Below are positions 23,101 to 33,955 of a DNA stretch of 64,000 bases, one piece after another; position 1 is the stretch's first letter; each line of letters opens with the position of its first letter. Position numbers and translations under genes: made by a program. Below the pieces are notes generated by a model, which saw only the letters and a program-made list of their open reading frames with translations, was not told where the DNA came from and did no database searches. Location: contig OX485804.1 in assembly GCA_950295325.1 (NCBI GenBank), positions 13,516,001 through 13,580,000 of the forward strand, written 5' to 3'. The DNA comes from Polytrichum commune. Lineage: Eukaryota; Streptophyta; Polytrichopsida; Polytrichales; Polytrichaceae.

Positions 23101-23747
23101 GTCCGGTAACTTGTAATGTCAATCATTTGTTTGAATTCCATTAAGATTGCAACACCTAAAAAGGTCAAGTCAGAGTATAACTGAATCAATGTTGATGAAC
23201 TGGCGTAGACATTGATGAGTTAGCACTGGTCCAATGAAATTAAACCCTGAAGGAGATGATGCATCATCAACATCGAACAATGGTGACTCTCTTGCATTTT
23301 GAGATCATGTAGCAAAGATGATGACTGACCAGCAATTTGATTCTGCAGTGTACCGGATTGATCCCATCGTCCGTTCGGCAGATAAAGTGGCGGTCCTATG
23401 GATGTGCCAACGGATGTGCGCATGGGGCTAAAGTAAAGAGGAGGGCCACAACCATGGATAGCTTTCCAATCTTCCGGAGGGTAAGGGTTGCTCAATGGTG
23501 TCAATCCTGTCGAAGTTTCAGCGTACGATGACCTGCTTGATGGCAGGCATCCTGATGCCTTTCCACCAACAATCTTCGGTGCACCTTGATGATATCCCTC
23601 CTTCTCCCTGTACAGCTCGTACATCGGAGGAGCGTTCGATGGTGTACTAGCCCCGATCGGCTGTTGCCATCGTGGCCAACTCTCTTGTGCATCAGAATTT
23701 CCTGGAGCAGGTTGTTGTACCGGTCCTCTCAGAGCCAGGTTGTTCAT
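20153..23747 (-). CDS. Rhomboid-like protein (RBL family), probable pseudoprotease
   Basis: Proposed exons: 23747-23330, 22291-21882 and 20647-20153, giving about 440 aa. Exons 2 and 3 join in phase 0 (CTCAAG|GTACTA to CATGCAG|GTGGCC), restoring GYLK-VAFIFVLSGFGG. Exon 1 is a Pro/Tyr/Ser-rich cytosolic-type N-terminus; its donor (TG|GTCAGT, phase 1) is less certain, with TCCG|GTACAC an alternative. The rhomboid core is clear: first membrane segment LSVTLTISYAIIFIMTM, then WRLLTSMWLHAGVFHIIGNL, then GASAAFMGLLGA with the nucleophile Ser in place, then VDNFLNVGGVFVGFLLG. In active plant rhomboids this last segment reads VDNFAHIGG, where His is the catalytic base. Here it is Asn (codon AAC, one base from CAC), so proteolysis is not expected. 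A GT donor near the C-terminus (ACAG|GTACTA) may lead to another exon that I could not find. Confidence 0.8.
21170..21350 (+). repeat. Interspersed repeat family, copy 1 (inside rhomboid intron 2)
   Basis: Contains GGTTACTTATTTTGATTGGA, CACCTATATT, GGTTTGTGGT and, further on, GAACAAG and an ATGTATAGGTCC-like block. These match, in the opposite orientation, sequences at 28640-28870 and, in this orientation, at about 45060-45330. Probably remnants of one transposon family. Confidence 0.5.
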
Positions 23748-23935
23748 TGTTGATGCTTAAATGCTATGTCGAAACCCACTGCTTCGGAAAACTCATCGGT
23801 ACGGGATGCCAATTGATGTTGTCTCTGAGGAGGACTGAATGTGGAGGTTGATTCTTAATTATCTACACGATCATGGACCGATCGAAACCTGCTGCAACAT
23901 TGACGGAATTGCATTGACCGAGGAATGAAGCGCGA

Positions 23936-24170
23936 CATTTGAGTCAGAAGATCATCAATATCGGTGTAGGCCTTGAAACCCGTGGCACGACATTTGAGTT
24001 TTGTTGGTGATGCTTTGTTGATTCGAGGAATAGAAGATCAAGATTGGTGTAGGCCTTCCAAAACCATGGTGGCACGACATTTGAGTATGTTGCGAAACGA
24101 TGATGACTTGTTACATCTGAACAGAAGATCGAAATTGGTGCAGGACTTCAAAAACCATGGCATGAGGACC
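23936..24170. repeat. Three imperfect tandem repeats upstream of rhomboid gene
   Basis: A unit of roughly 85-90 bases recurs three times. Its core reads AGAAGATCA..ATTGGTGTAGGCCTT..AAACC.TGGCACGACATTTGAGT. It lies 190-420 bases upstream of the proposed rhomboid start codon, so it may be in the promoter or 5' leader. Confidence 0.7.
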
Positions 24171-27100
24171 TGCAAAGTCCAATCACGACACTATTTAATC
24201 CGTTGAGAACCTCGTTGCTCCCAGACATCATCAATTGACGTGACGTGTCCCAATGCAGAATTCCATCGTCGACGAGACATTAAGATTCCTCCAAGGAGAG
24301 GACAACCATCAAGCTTGCAAACTAAGAAAATCCAGATACGCGTGAAATTTATCCAGGATGAAGAAAATGATGAGTTTCTACTTAGAAGGTGTGTAACCGG
24401 TACAATTCCACAGCGCAAGACCATGTGCCAGATGCAGAGAAGGATGGAATCTGTGTGTTGCATTGAAGTTCCTAGAGCAATTCAATGCAATGAATTCGGT
24501 TGGGAATGACATTTTGGGGTTCGGAGGGGAAGAAGAGATCGAGGAGGTGGCAGATCTTGTGTCCCAAGACAACCACCTCCGTTCCCTCAACTTCCCATCC
24601 CATCCCTATGTGGGTTCTATATATAGTAACACATTCGCACCTTCGCATCTATATTAATCTATATATAGTAACATACCTATTCTCCTTTACCATTTTCAAA
24701 AATTCACCTATTGATTTAGAGTCGCTTGGACATAAACATCATAAAAGGTATATACACATCGGCAATTACATATGCATAAGTTTTATTTACGCAAAAGATG
24801 AAAATTTAATAGTTTAGAAAGTTTTTTCTACTCTACCTCGCATGAGCCCCTGACAAGAATGTTAATGAACACTTTTGGTGTCCATTTTCACTTTAATATA
24901 GTTGCACTAGGTTGCCTTCCTTCCAGGGAAGAGCTTGCCATGCGATAGCTAGGCTTATTATATAAGTAGTGTGTTGCAATAGCCATTAGCCCTTGTCGAT
25001 GTTGCCTTCTAATAGAAGAGGGCTCCTTCCAATGGCATGTGGCCCACTTTGCCACTTATTGGACTCGAAAACTAATCTAGGCCTGTTGAGGGCCGACTAG
25101 GGAATTCCTCGGGAAAGGAAATGCCGCCTTGGTGCTCTTGGCTAATTAACATGAGAACACATTACTTATTGTTACCCACACCATCAATGGATCCCCTACA
25201 ACAAATCATGTAATTTGTTAGTGAATAGAAATTCTTACAAGGGTGCAACATTGATTGAAAGATCACTACATACACTAACCTTATGAAACTCTCTCTCTCT
25301 CTCTCTCTCTCGTTCTTCCCTTGCATTATGAGAAGATTTGGTAAACTTCAATTATCTCATGCTCATGTGGTGTGGACCAATTTATTGCCCAAGTGATGTT
25401 GAAGATCTGAACACTCCATGAGGTGGAAATCATATTCACTCACAACTTTTTTGACTCAAACTTGGAGGTCATAAATTATTTTAGTAGCTACTAAACTTGA
25501 AGAAAGCACTTATATATCAAATAGTTATTAATTCTTTGAAACATCCAAGCATTCAAAATAGTGAAGCAAACAAGTTAGACATCTAGGCACATAGTGTTCA
25601 TCGATGGTTACACACATCGACTTAAAATGTCAAATCCAAGTGCAAATAATTTTTATAAAAGTTGAAATTCAAAAGATAGAGTGCAATAAGCTAAACAACA
25701 TTCATACCAAACTAAATATTCTTGAACCCTTGTATAGAATTTTGTGGCTCTTGAAACATTTGAGGATTTGTACAATGGGATAATTTCAAATTAATGCACA
25801 CATGACCATAGATTCAACCTAAATTTGGACAAGTTAGCAAAGGGAGACAAATTATAGAAAGAGAACATTGCATGTGACAATGGGGAACAACATGTCAATC
25901 AAGCAATTTTTTGTAGACCTTAGTTGATAGCAACTAGCCAAACCCTGGAAGATCAACGAAATGATGTTGAATTTAATTTGTTGAATTCCATGAAACATGA
26001 TGAAGGACCGCTTAGAGCCAAAGAAATTGTTTGATAGTAAAAAATTTATTGAAAACATTCTTTATGAGTTTGCTTAGAATTTTTACTTTGGGGGGTATTA
26101 GCTTAGAATCGGAGAATAGAGATGGCCCGACCAAGTGTGGCAACTGCACAAGCTAAGCTTAAATCAAAACTCAATCTTCCTGCTACTATTCTCCCTCTTT
26201 AGTATGGCACGGTTGGGAAACACACAAAAAAATCGTACTATGAAGGTGTCGTCTTCTCGTCAATATGACAAATGGCGTAAAGTTGTCGTATGATTGAGGG
26301 AATACGGAAACATAACATGAGCTTACAAATATACACAACAAGTATAAGCAATATAGATGGTATGGAATAATAACTTATAACTCCAAACAAATACAAATAT
26401 TCTCAACAACTCTTAAAATAGGAGTCCAAAGATCTCTAGTGTTGCCTACCCAAGTTAGCAACTCTCATTGTATCTAAATTCCCTACTCACTTTTGAAAAC
26501 TAATAATTTCATTAAAAATATAAAGAATTATTTAATAAGAAACTACACAACAATGATGCATTACATTTAGCATCAAGATACCGATGATACTCTATCACCC
26601 ATGTACAAGGCAACATATTGGGCAAGAGGCCACTCTAACCCTAACCATGTCCATTCTACACTAGTAACCCTAATTATCATCAAGATCCCGATGATAAGTG
26701 AAGTTCCCAAGTAGTTCCCAAGTGAAAATGGATGTATTTTAAATGTACATGACATAGATGAAAGGAACTTTAACATTGACTACCTCTTTAATATGACGAA
26801 GCGGAGATTCTAAATGTTGCATTACCAAATGTCGTAGTCGTATAAAAGAGGGAGTTTTGAACCAAAAAGTTTCGTCTTGCAAAAATGTGTCATAATATCG
26901 AGGGTGTCATATAAACGAGTGTCGTATTAATGAGGTTAGACTGTACATGCGTATGGGAGATGGATGACCCCCCTCCCCACACCATCCATTCAACCCTCGA
27001 TCCATCCAATTAGAATTCATCCTGATATTCTGTTCATCCATCATCATCTGCTCCTGTTCCTGTGGCAATCCGAGCGATGTTTTCTCCTGGAGTCACCGCT

Positions 27101-28010
27101 CGCTTCGCCATCTTCCGACGCTTCGATCTCACGGCCACCAATCCCCCTCCTTCCCCAATGTCGTGCACTCCTGGTAAGGATCAACTTATCGCCTACTTCC
27201 CTCCAACTCCGCTTTCAATCTTTTGTTGTGAGTCGGAGGCCGCAGTTCGTGGCTGAACCATGTCCTGTGCGAATTCGGAATGGAAATGAAGCAGCTCGAA
27301 GTTCTGTACAGGATCGCTCTCAGAAACTCGAGGTGACGACCTTCTAAAGAAAATACAGAAGATTGAATTTTTACGCAGGAACCCCAAATTCTGGTCGCGA
27401 ATTGCACAGAGTGTGCCTTAGAAGGCAATCTGTCGGCTTGGCCTGGCTTGGCTTACTGGGATTTGGAAATTCGGGAATTTGGGTATTGATTGTTTGGGGG
27501 AAAGGAAAGGAAAGCCGGTGTGAAATTTATTTGTATTTCTGAGGATGCCTGTGTATTGGGGCGATTTTGTCCAGAAAAAAATGATCTACAAAGTGACGAG
27601 TTTTTTAAAGTGTTAAAGCGTTAAAGTGCAGAAAGAGCACTATGGATTGACATGCGTATGTGGAGGCAGTCAATCATCAACATCTCTGGAGGGAGAGAAT
27701 GCACTAGTTTTTTTTTTTTTTTCTTATTTAGCAGGTTTTTAACCTAGCAGCTGTGGTTGTTGGATCGGATTTCCAGATGCGAACATGGTGAATTGTTGGA
27801 AGGAGAAGTTTGAGATGCATCCCACTGGCTGAGCCGGCGTGTCTTCCTTTGCCTCCTTGCATTCAACTGTATGTGAATCTTTTTGGCAGCCAGAAATGTG
27901 AGGGAGGTATAAATCAAGTTTACTATGTGGCGGCCATAGCCGGGGGAAAGAAGCGTGAGGGTTTGAAACTCTTAGAGCAGGATTTTTCTGTTCCTCGAGG
28001 TGCAGCAAGA
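24171..28010. other. Intergenic between divergent rhomboid and DUF1997 genes
   Basis: No gene is firmly supported. A (CT)n microsatellite is at about 25289-25311. At 27077-27173 there is an ATG-led open segment of 32 codons ending in a strong donor (CCTG|GTAAGG, phase 1). It could be an alternative first exon of the DUF1997 gene, because the acceptor at 31037 has matching phase. A long T-run followed by TTTAGCAG at 27709-27735 is a plausible splice acceptor for a 5' leader exon. Confidence 0.4.
25289..25311. repeat. (CT)n microsatellite
   Basis: A perfect CT dinucleotide run of about 11-12 units. Confidence 0.9.
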
Positions 28011-31000
28011 ATGGCTGTGGCGGCAAGAATGAGGAATTATTGTGCTCTGTCCACTGCTTCGACCCCAACTGCAATGATTTGTTCTCCATTAACCAATGTA
28101 AGGTGTCAAGCATGTCTCATATTTGCAATATGTTAAGAAACTGCAAAGTGCTCGCATTAGTTAATGAATTTTCAGCTAAAATGTCACCACTCACATTAAA
28201 TCTGGAAATAATTCAGAACCTCTTTTGCTTAAGAACATGTGGTTGAGTGTATGATGACTGATAAGCTTATGGGAAGAGGCAGTGAAAAGAAACCCTTCGC
28301 CTTCTTTGCCATCATTATGAGCTTCTAGTCAGGGTAGGTTTTTAGCTCCAATGCAGCCACCAAAAATTTCATGTAAGTTGAATAATTAACTCTGGTGAAG
28401 TCTGTACACAGACTTGGCCTGGGCCAAAGAAAAAAGGCCAGGAAATAGTGGTTAATGTTTAAGTAAATAGTAGAGTCCTCATTGTAATGTAAGGTGTGTG
28501 GGTGTTATTCGGTACGTTTTTCATGTTCTCTAACCTCTACCGACTAGATATGCACAACAAAACTTGTGTTGCAGTCGCAAATCTACGACAAAGCATCAGC
28601 AAAAATCAGGCCTCTCATGATTTAGTTTTGGTTATTGAAAGCGCACGTTTGTTGATTCCTTAACTGAATACTTAGGTCCTCCCAATCGTGTTCAGTATTG
28701 AGTGTGGAGTAGAACGTGAGTAAAATTTGAAGACGTAGTCCGAACTGTGTCTTCATGGTGTTTGTTCTTTGGTCCTCACCTAACCACAAACCAATCAAAT
28801 ATAGGTGTCTGATCAAGAAAAGTAACCGAATAACTCTCGCATACCTTAGAGCATGCAGATATAATGGATTTACGTCATTCATTAGGTCAACACATAAGAG
28901 TCCAGGGATGGATGAATGAATCTCCTCCAAGCTCATAATCTTTGATAGGTTTGCATCAACTTATCAACCTGAGAGCCCTATCTATTTTAGTTACTTCTTG
29001 TGCTCGAGTCCTTTGCTTTTGCACCCGGAAAATATTATTCATTAGAATCAATCATAATGACTACAAAATCAAAAGCCAGTCCAACCAACCTGGCCTTTTC
29101 TATGAGAAGGCATACGTGCTGCCACACATGCATGAACCTTGGGAGTTTGATGACTCGAATGACAACTAGAGACATCTTAATCTTTGTTCGCCTAGAACAC
29201 CTATGTTATTGCTCAGTTTGCAAGTATTGCTATTCTTAGTAAATGATGACCGGAAGTTAAAGACATTGGCCCTTTCCTTGCAGAGAGTATTTAATTGGTC
29301 TGGAAGCACCTTTTTGTGTACTGGAGCCAAGTTTGCTACAAGCTCATCACAAAGGTGAACAGCATCACATTTCTCCCTGTTCCATGTCCAACTTGAACTA
29401 GCTTTCTTAATCTTTGTGAATGAGAAACATCTTTCACATTTATGTTGCCAACGTGGGGTAAGGGATTGCTTGGTGGAAGAGTCGACATGTTTTTTATAAT
29501 TACACAAGCATATAATCACTTAGATAGGATCAAATATAACTTGTAAACGCCACCATATTTCAGACCTAGTTTAGGATCACTGTATGGTTTTTAAGTGCTG
29601 TATGTTGAGATGGTTTTAATCTTCTTCATTCTTGGAATGGCCGATCCTACTGCAGAATATGGCAAAAATAGGACCCAAATTGTTTTGAGTATCCCCAGTG
29701 TAGAATCTGGCTCATCTTGATCTTCCAGTGCTCAGAAACCTCAAAGTTAGTACAATATGTAGTGAAGTCAAATCATCAATGAGGGTATTCACAATCAAGG
29801 GCGTTTACACATAACTATCGTTCCGGTGGTTGATGGTTGTAGTTACTTTCTTTGTCTTTATTTTTGAGGGATAATGAGGGATAGGGTGCATTGGTGACAA
29901 CTATTACAACTACTCTTACTTGCCCAACTACAATCCAAGGTGTAGTTGGGAGTGGTTGCGATGGTTGTAATTTACTGTCTTTGGTCCTATTTTGTATGTA
30001 ATGCCTATGTGGCACCAGGTGAGAACTTCAAGGCCAATGTATGTGGAGGATGCAATTACTCTTAGACAAACTTTTCGCTAGAATCCATAAGTTGTTTGTC
30101 TCCATCACGGATTGCACCAATAGGAAAGACGATAATTGAGGTCAAATCCACCCTTCAACTTCAGCTACACCTTGTGGTGGTAGGCTTGATTATAAAGGGC
30201 AATTACATTACGTCATCTGTGTCAAATAGAACCATGTGAAGCCAATATGCATAAAGATTCGCAGAATAGTAGATCTGCAGGGTATCAAGGGTGGCTCAAA
30301 CTCAAGGCCCTAATCCTTGATCTCATGGGAACTCCAAGGTTATTCCAGCTGAGGCCGGAATAGTACTCAGATGGGTGTGCCCTTCATAGCACTTGATTTC
30401 CAGGGCACCCTACCACCTATGGTCCACCCAATCATAGTGGGAGTATCCAAGTAAATTGAATATTCTCAACCAACCACTTGGGAACGTAGGGGCTTGCCCT
30501 TGGGGAGAGGCAAAGGTGTAGGCCAACTTGTCCATGCCCATTCAACATGTTCATCCTTGAAAGGAGGCAATAGTCTCTGGGGGCCCTCTAACTCTAGTGA
30601 TGCCCGCTCGGGATCACATATAGACTTACACCAACTCGAAGATGAAGCAACACCATAATTTATGCCGGTGGCAACATAGGAGTCATCTTTCTTTCTTTCT
30701 ACAAGATAACAAGAAGGGAAGACAAAGTTTTCTGCTCAATCATAGTGGGGTAATCCAGGTGAACTAGATATTCTGAACCAATCACGTGGGATCCTAGGGG
30801 CTTGCCCTTGGGGGGATATAAGTGCAGGCGAGCTTGTCCGCACCCATTCAAGGTGTTCACGTTTGACAAAGGCAGTAGTCTCTGGGGGGCCTCTAATTCT
30901 GGTGATGCCCGTTTCGGGATTACATATAGACTTGGACCAACTCAATGCAAGATGAAGCAACACCATTTTGGACACCGGTGGCAACATTGGAGTCATCTTT

Positions 31001-33169
31001 ATTCTTTCTTTCTTTCTGCCTGCAGGACATCAGCAGGAAGGGAAGGAAAAGTTGTTATCACAGCTTCGCAACGGAGGGCAAACTTGTCTGTGAGGAAGAA
31101 GGAGCGCGTGCCACTTCCAACTTTGACTGATCCTACAGGAATGCCACAACATCTGAGCGTGTTTCTTCAACAACCGGCAGGAACACAATCCATGCTCAAC
31201 ACCAAGGCTTTGCAGAAATGTGAATACTTGGGTGACGATGTGTTTCGGTGCTACTTGCCAAAGCTCACCCTCTTGAACTTTGAGGTGGCCCCAATTGTGG
31301 ACCTTTTTGTGGCTGCAAGTGACATTGATTGCCAGGTTGAAATGAGGTCGTGTATGGTGGGTTTCTCAAACTTGCCACATTTAAAATGGATTTTAGCAGT
31401 TTGGAGGCATCTGGAGTTGCTGGGTCCAGCAAACAGTGCAAATATGCCTTCTGTATCAATTTTCCACCATAATGATTTATTGACTTTAAAAATGCTTCGG
31501 CTTTGATTCTAGAGTTTCTTCAACCTTGAGGTTCATGTGGTTTTGGATCCTCAACTCTCGTTCATGTTTGGTGGTCTTTTCCTGCAGTTCTCAGGTTCCA
31601 AAGCTGTGGAAGACCAAAATGACCGTTTTTCTGGTACCTCTGCACTCTTGTCTCCCCACAGTAATTCTGGCCTAATCGTATGAAAGTTGTAGCTAGGTGG
31701 GGAGGTATGAGGAAATCACGGGGGACAAAATTTAGGGTCTCATATAATCTTTGAACCTAAAAAAAGTTATATATAAATATAGGATCCAATCAATTTAATT
31801 AGAGAATACAAGTAGAATATCTTGGGAATGTTCGTCAATTGTGATGAATATTCTAGGAATATTTTATTACGTATAGCCCTCATGAAAACACCCATTTGTC
31901 TTTGTAGTATGAACATATAGTGCAGCCCATGGGAGTTGTACTATGCTCTTTTTGTCATGGGACATGGTATGGAAAGCTTCTGTAGGAATGTCATGTTTTG
32001 CAATTTGTTTTGGAGGATCTCTGCATTTATGCAATGTTTCCTTCTTTTTTTCAAATTGTCTCTTTTTCTAAAACTTCTCCTTGCACTGATGTAGTGTCTT
32101 CAATTCAAGTAACTTGAGATGTTGGTGAAAGCTAGAAGAAATATGTTCTATTAATAGATATATATTGGTCGTAGATATATTCAGGTTTATGTGTTGTGTG
32201 TATGTAGCCAGCTTGAGGAACCATTTGACATGGCAATATACAAGCGAAGGCGATCAGGTGCTAGATCTAGACACAGAACTAAAGGTATCGTTGGAGGTAA
32301 GCCATGTACCATGACGTTGTCCTTATTTTTATCATTTGACTTCTGTGAGCCTTGACATATGTTGTAATTTATAGTCAAACTCACTGTTATCAGTTATTGT
32401 GACAAGTATGTGTTAAGAGAATGATAGCTGCCAGGTTCTTGTGAGACAGACATAACAGACTCAAGTTCTTTTCCATTTGAAGTTCTTGTGAATTAAGATC
32501 TGTCAACGCCAATCTTGACCATGCCAATTGCAGCTAACAAAGAAATCAAGAAAGAGATTTTCTCATGCATACAATTCTAATCACATTGTGGGTTGTCAGG
32601 TCTACACTGTTCCTTTCACAATGTTACCTCTGTCAGCTGTGGAAGTACCTGGAAACACGTAAGTAGTTTGGCATTCCAGCCCCTTTTTGTACTGCATACA
32701 TTATCATAGGACTGTAGTTACCAAAAATGATGACTCTACCTTTCAAACATAGCTACGGTATTGGACCTCAAATAGATCATAACATTCTTCAGGTGGAGGG
32801 CTGGGTTTGGTGGGGCTGGCACCCATATCCTAGCTTCAACTAAGGTTTGTTCACATAAATCCGCCATCTCATTTTGAATCTGAGATGCGGATGGTCTAAT
32901 GCTCGTGTCAAGATTGTCAAGGGTTCTTGAGACAGAAATATTGAAGCCATTGCTGATTGGTTTGGTGTTGCACTAACAGAATCATGCAAGCAATGCTGGA
33001 TCGGCTTATTCCATTGTTCCTAGATCACCTATTTATTGACTACAAAAAATGGGTGGATGAGGAGGCGCTGAAGGTGAACCTTCCAATGAACACCATCAAC
33101 CTTTCAGATTCTTTGCGAACCTCAAATGATGTGCCTGATTGCCTGCACAGCTTAGAGGTCTCATCTTGA
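28011..33169 (+). CDS. DUF1997 family protein, probably plastid-targeted
   Basis: Exons: 28011-28102, 31026-31356, 31588-31633, 32208-32296, 32600-32658 and 32980-33169; 268 aa. All splice phases agree (2, 0, 1, 0, 2). The protein follows the plant DUF1997 plan (e.g. Arabidopsis At5g04440): KKERVPLPTL, LSVFLQQPAGTQSMLNTKAL, FRCYLPKLTLLNFEVAPIV, then SGSKAVEDQNDRFS, ASLRNHLTW, LDLDTELKVSLE, VYTVPFTMLPLSAVEVPGNT and IMQAMLDRLIPLFLDHLFIDYKKW near the C-terminus. The biochemical role of DUF1997 is unknown to me. The first 30 residues (MAVAARMRNYCALSTASTP..) are rich in Ala, Ser, Thr and Arg like a transit peptide. The first exon is the least certain part: an ATG exon at 27077-27173 can also splice in frame to 31037. 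The first intron (2.9 kb) holds repeats. Neighbouring gene 33956-37800 is convergent. Confidence 0.85.
28640..28870 (-). repeat. Interspersed repeat family, copy 2 (in DUF1997 intron 1)
   Basis: Carries AACTGAATACTTAGGTCCTCC, GTGTTCA.TATTG.GTG, GTGTCTTCATG, TCCTCACCTAACCA, TATAGGTGTC and GCATACCTTAG in an order that matches the reverse complement of 45060-45330. Part of it also matches 21170-21350. Confidence 0.65.
30430..31047. repeat. 308 bp tandem duplication covering a splice acceptor
   Basis: Two units begin with AATCATAGTGGG (30430 and 30738). They share GGGGCTTGCCCTTGGGG, TAGTCTCTGGGG, GTGATGCCCG, CATATAGACTT, GATGAAGCAACACCAT, GTGGCAACAT.GGAGTCATCTTT and a CTTTCTTTCTTTCT tract. The second unit contains the DUF1997 exon 2 acceptor (TGCCTGCAG); the first unit has a mutated counterpart (TACAAGATAACAAG) with no clear AG acceptor in that spot. 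Confidence 0.85.
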
Positions 33170-33955
33170 GTTGAAACTGTACAAGCGGGTTACAAGTGGT
33201 GCACTCCTCTGTAGAGTTTTATGTTCCCTTTTAGCACACATGATCATTACAAGTTTGTAACCCTATAAACAATACATGTATGACATGATAATTTAGGTAC
33301 ATTGGCATTGACACTACAATGTGTGTTCAAGCCAGCAACTTTAATTTAATGAGTTCCAGGATGAGTTCTCTGGAGATTCTCCCTAATTAAGGGGCAACAA
33401 TGCACAAACTTTCCCATTTTGTGGCAAATAAATGGGTGTGAAGTGGTTACTTTTGCACATTAGTATTATGATGTGCTTTGGTGAAATGATAAAAGTGAAG
33501 TTTATCAGAAGCATATCTTTCTTGCAAACAAAGTCATATATTCACATTCACGGGTTATAAAAATTCAACACGTTTCCTTAATTACAAGGCCGCACAATTA
33601 GGATAAGGAATTAACACTATGATTTAGTCCCAACATAGAAACTTCCTTGAATGACTCACATATTATGGATAACACTCATTGTATATCTTTGTATTAAAAG
33701 TTGTATATTCAATTTCAGCGACATGATCAGGAATTTACAATTTCTGTATTTTCTTGCAAATTCCCATACCAAGCCCTGTTTCAGAATCGTTTATGCTAAA
33801 TGTACTACTGTCAACACCGTCCTGCAGATGATAAGGTTTCACAATTTTTCAAGGCCAACCTATGAGAGTCTCAGTAGCTGTACTGAGGCAAACAAAGCAG
33901 AAAAGACTGTAATGTCCCCTACACAAGGGATTCTACATTTTAAACGTCCATAATT
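33170..33955. other. Intergenic between convergent gene ends
   Basis: The 3' flanks of the plus-strand DUF1997 gene and the minus-strand S1-domain gene face each other here. It should hold both 3' UTRs. Short ORFs only. Confidence 0.5.
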
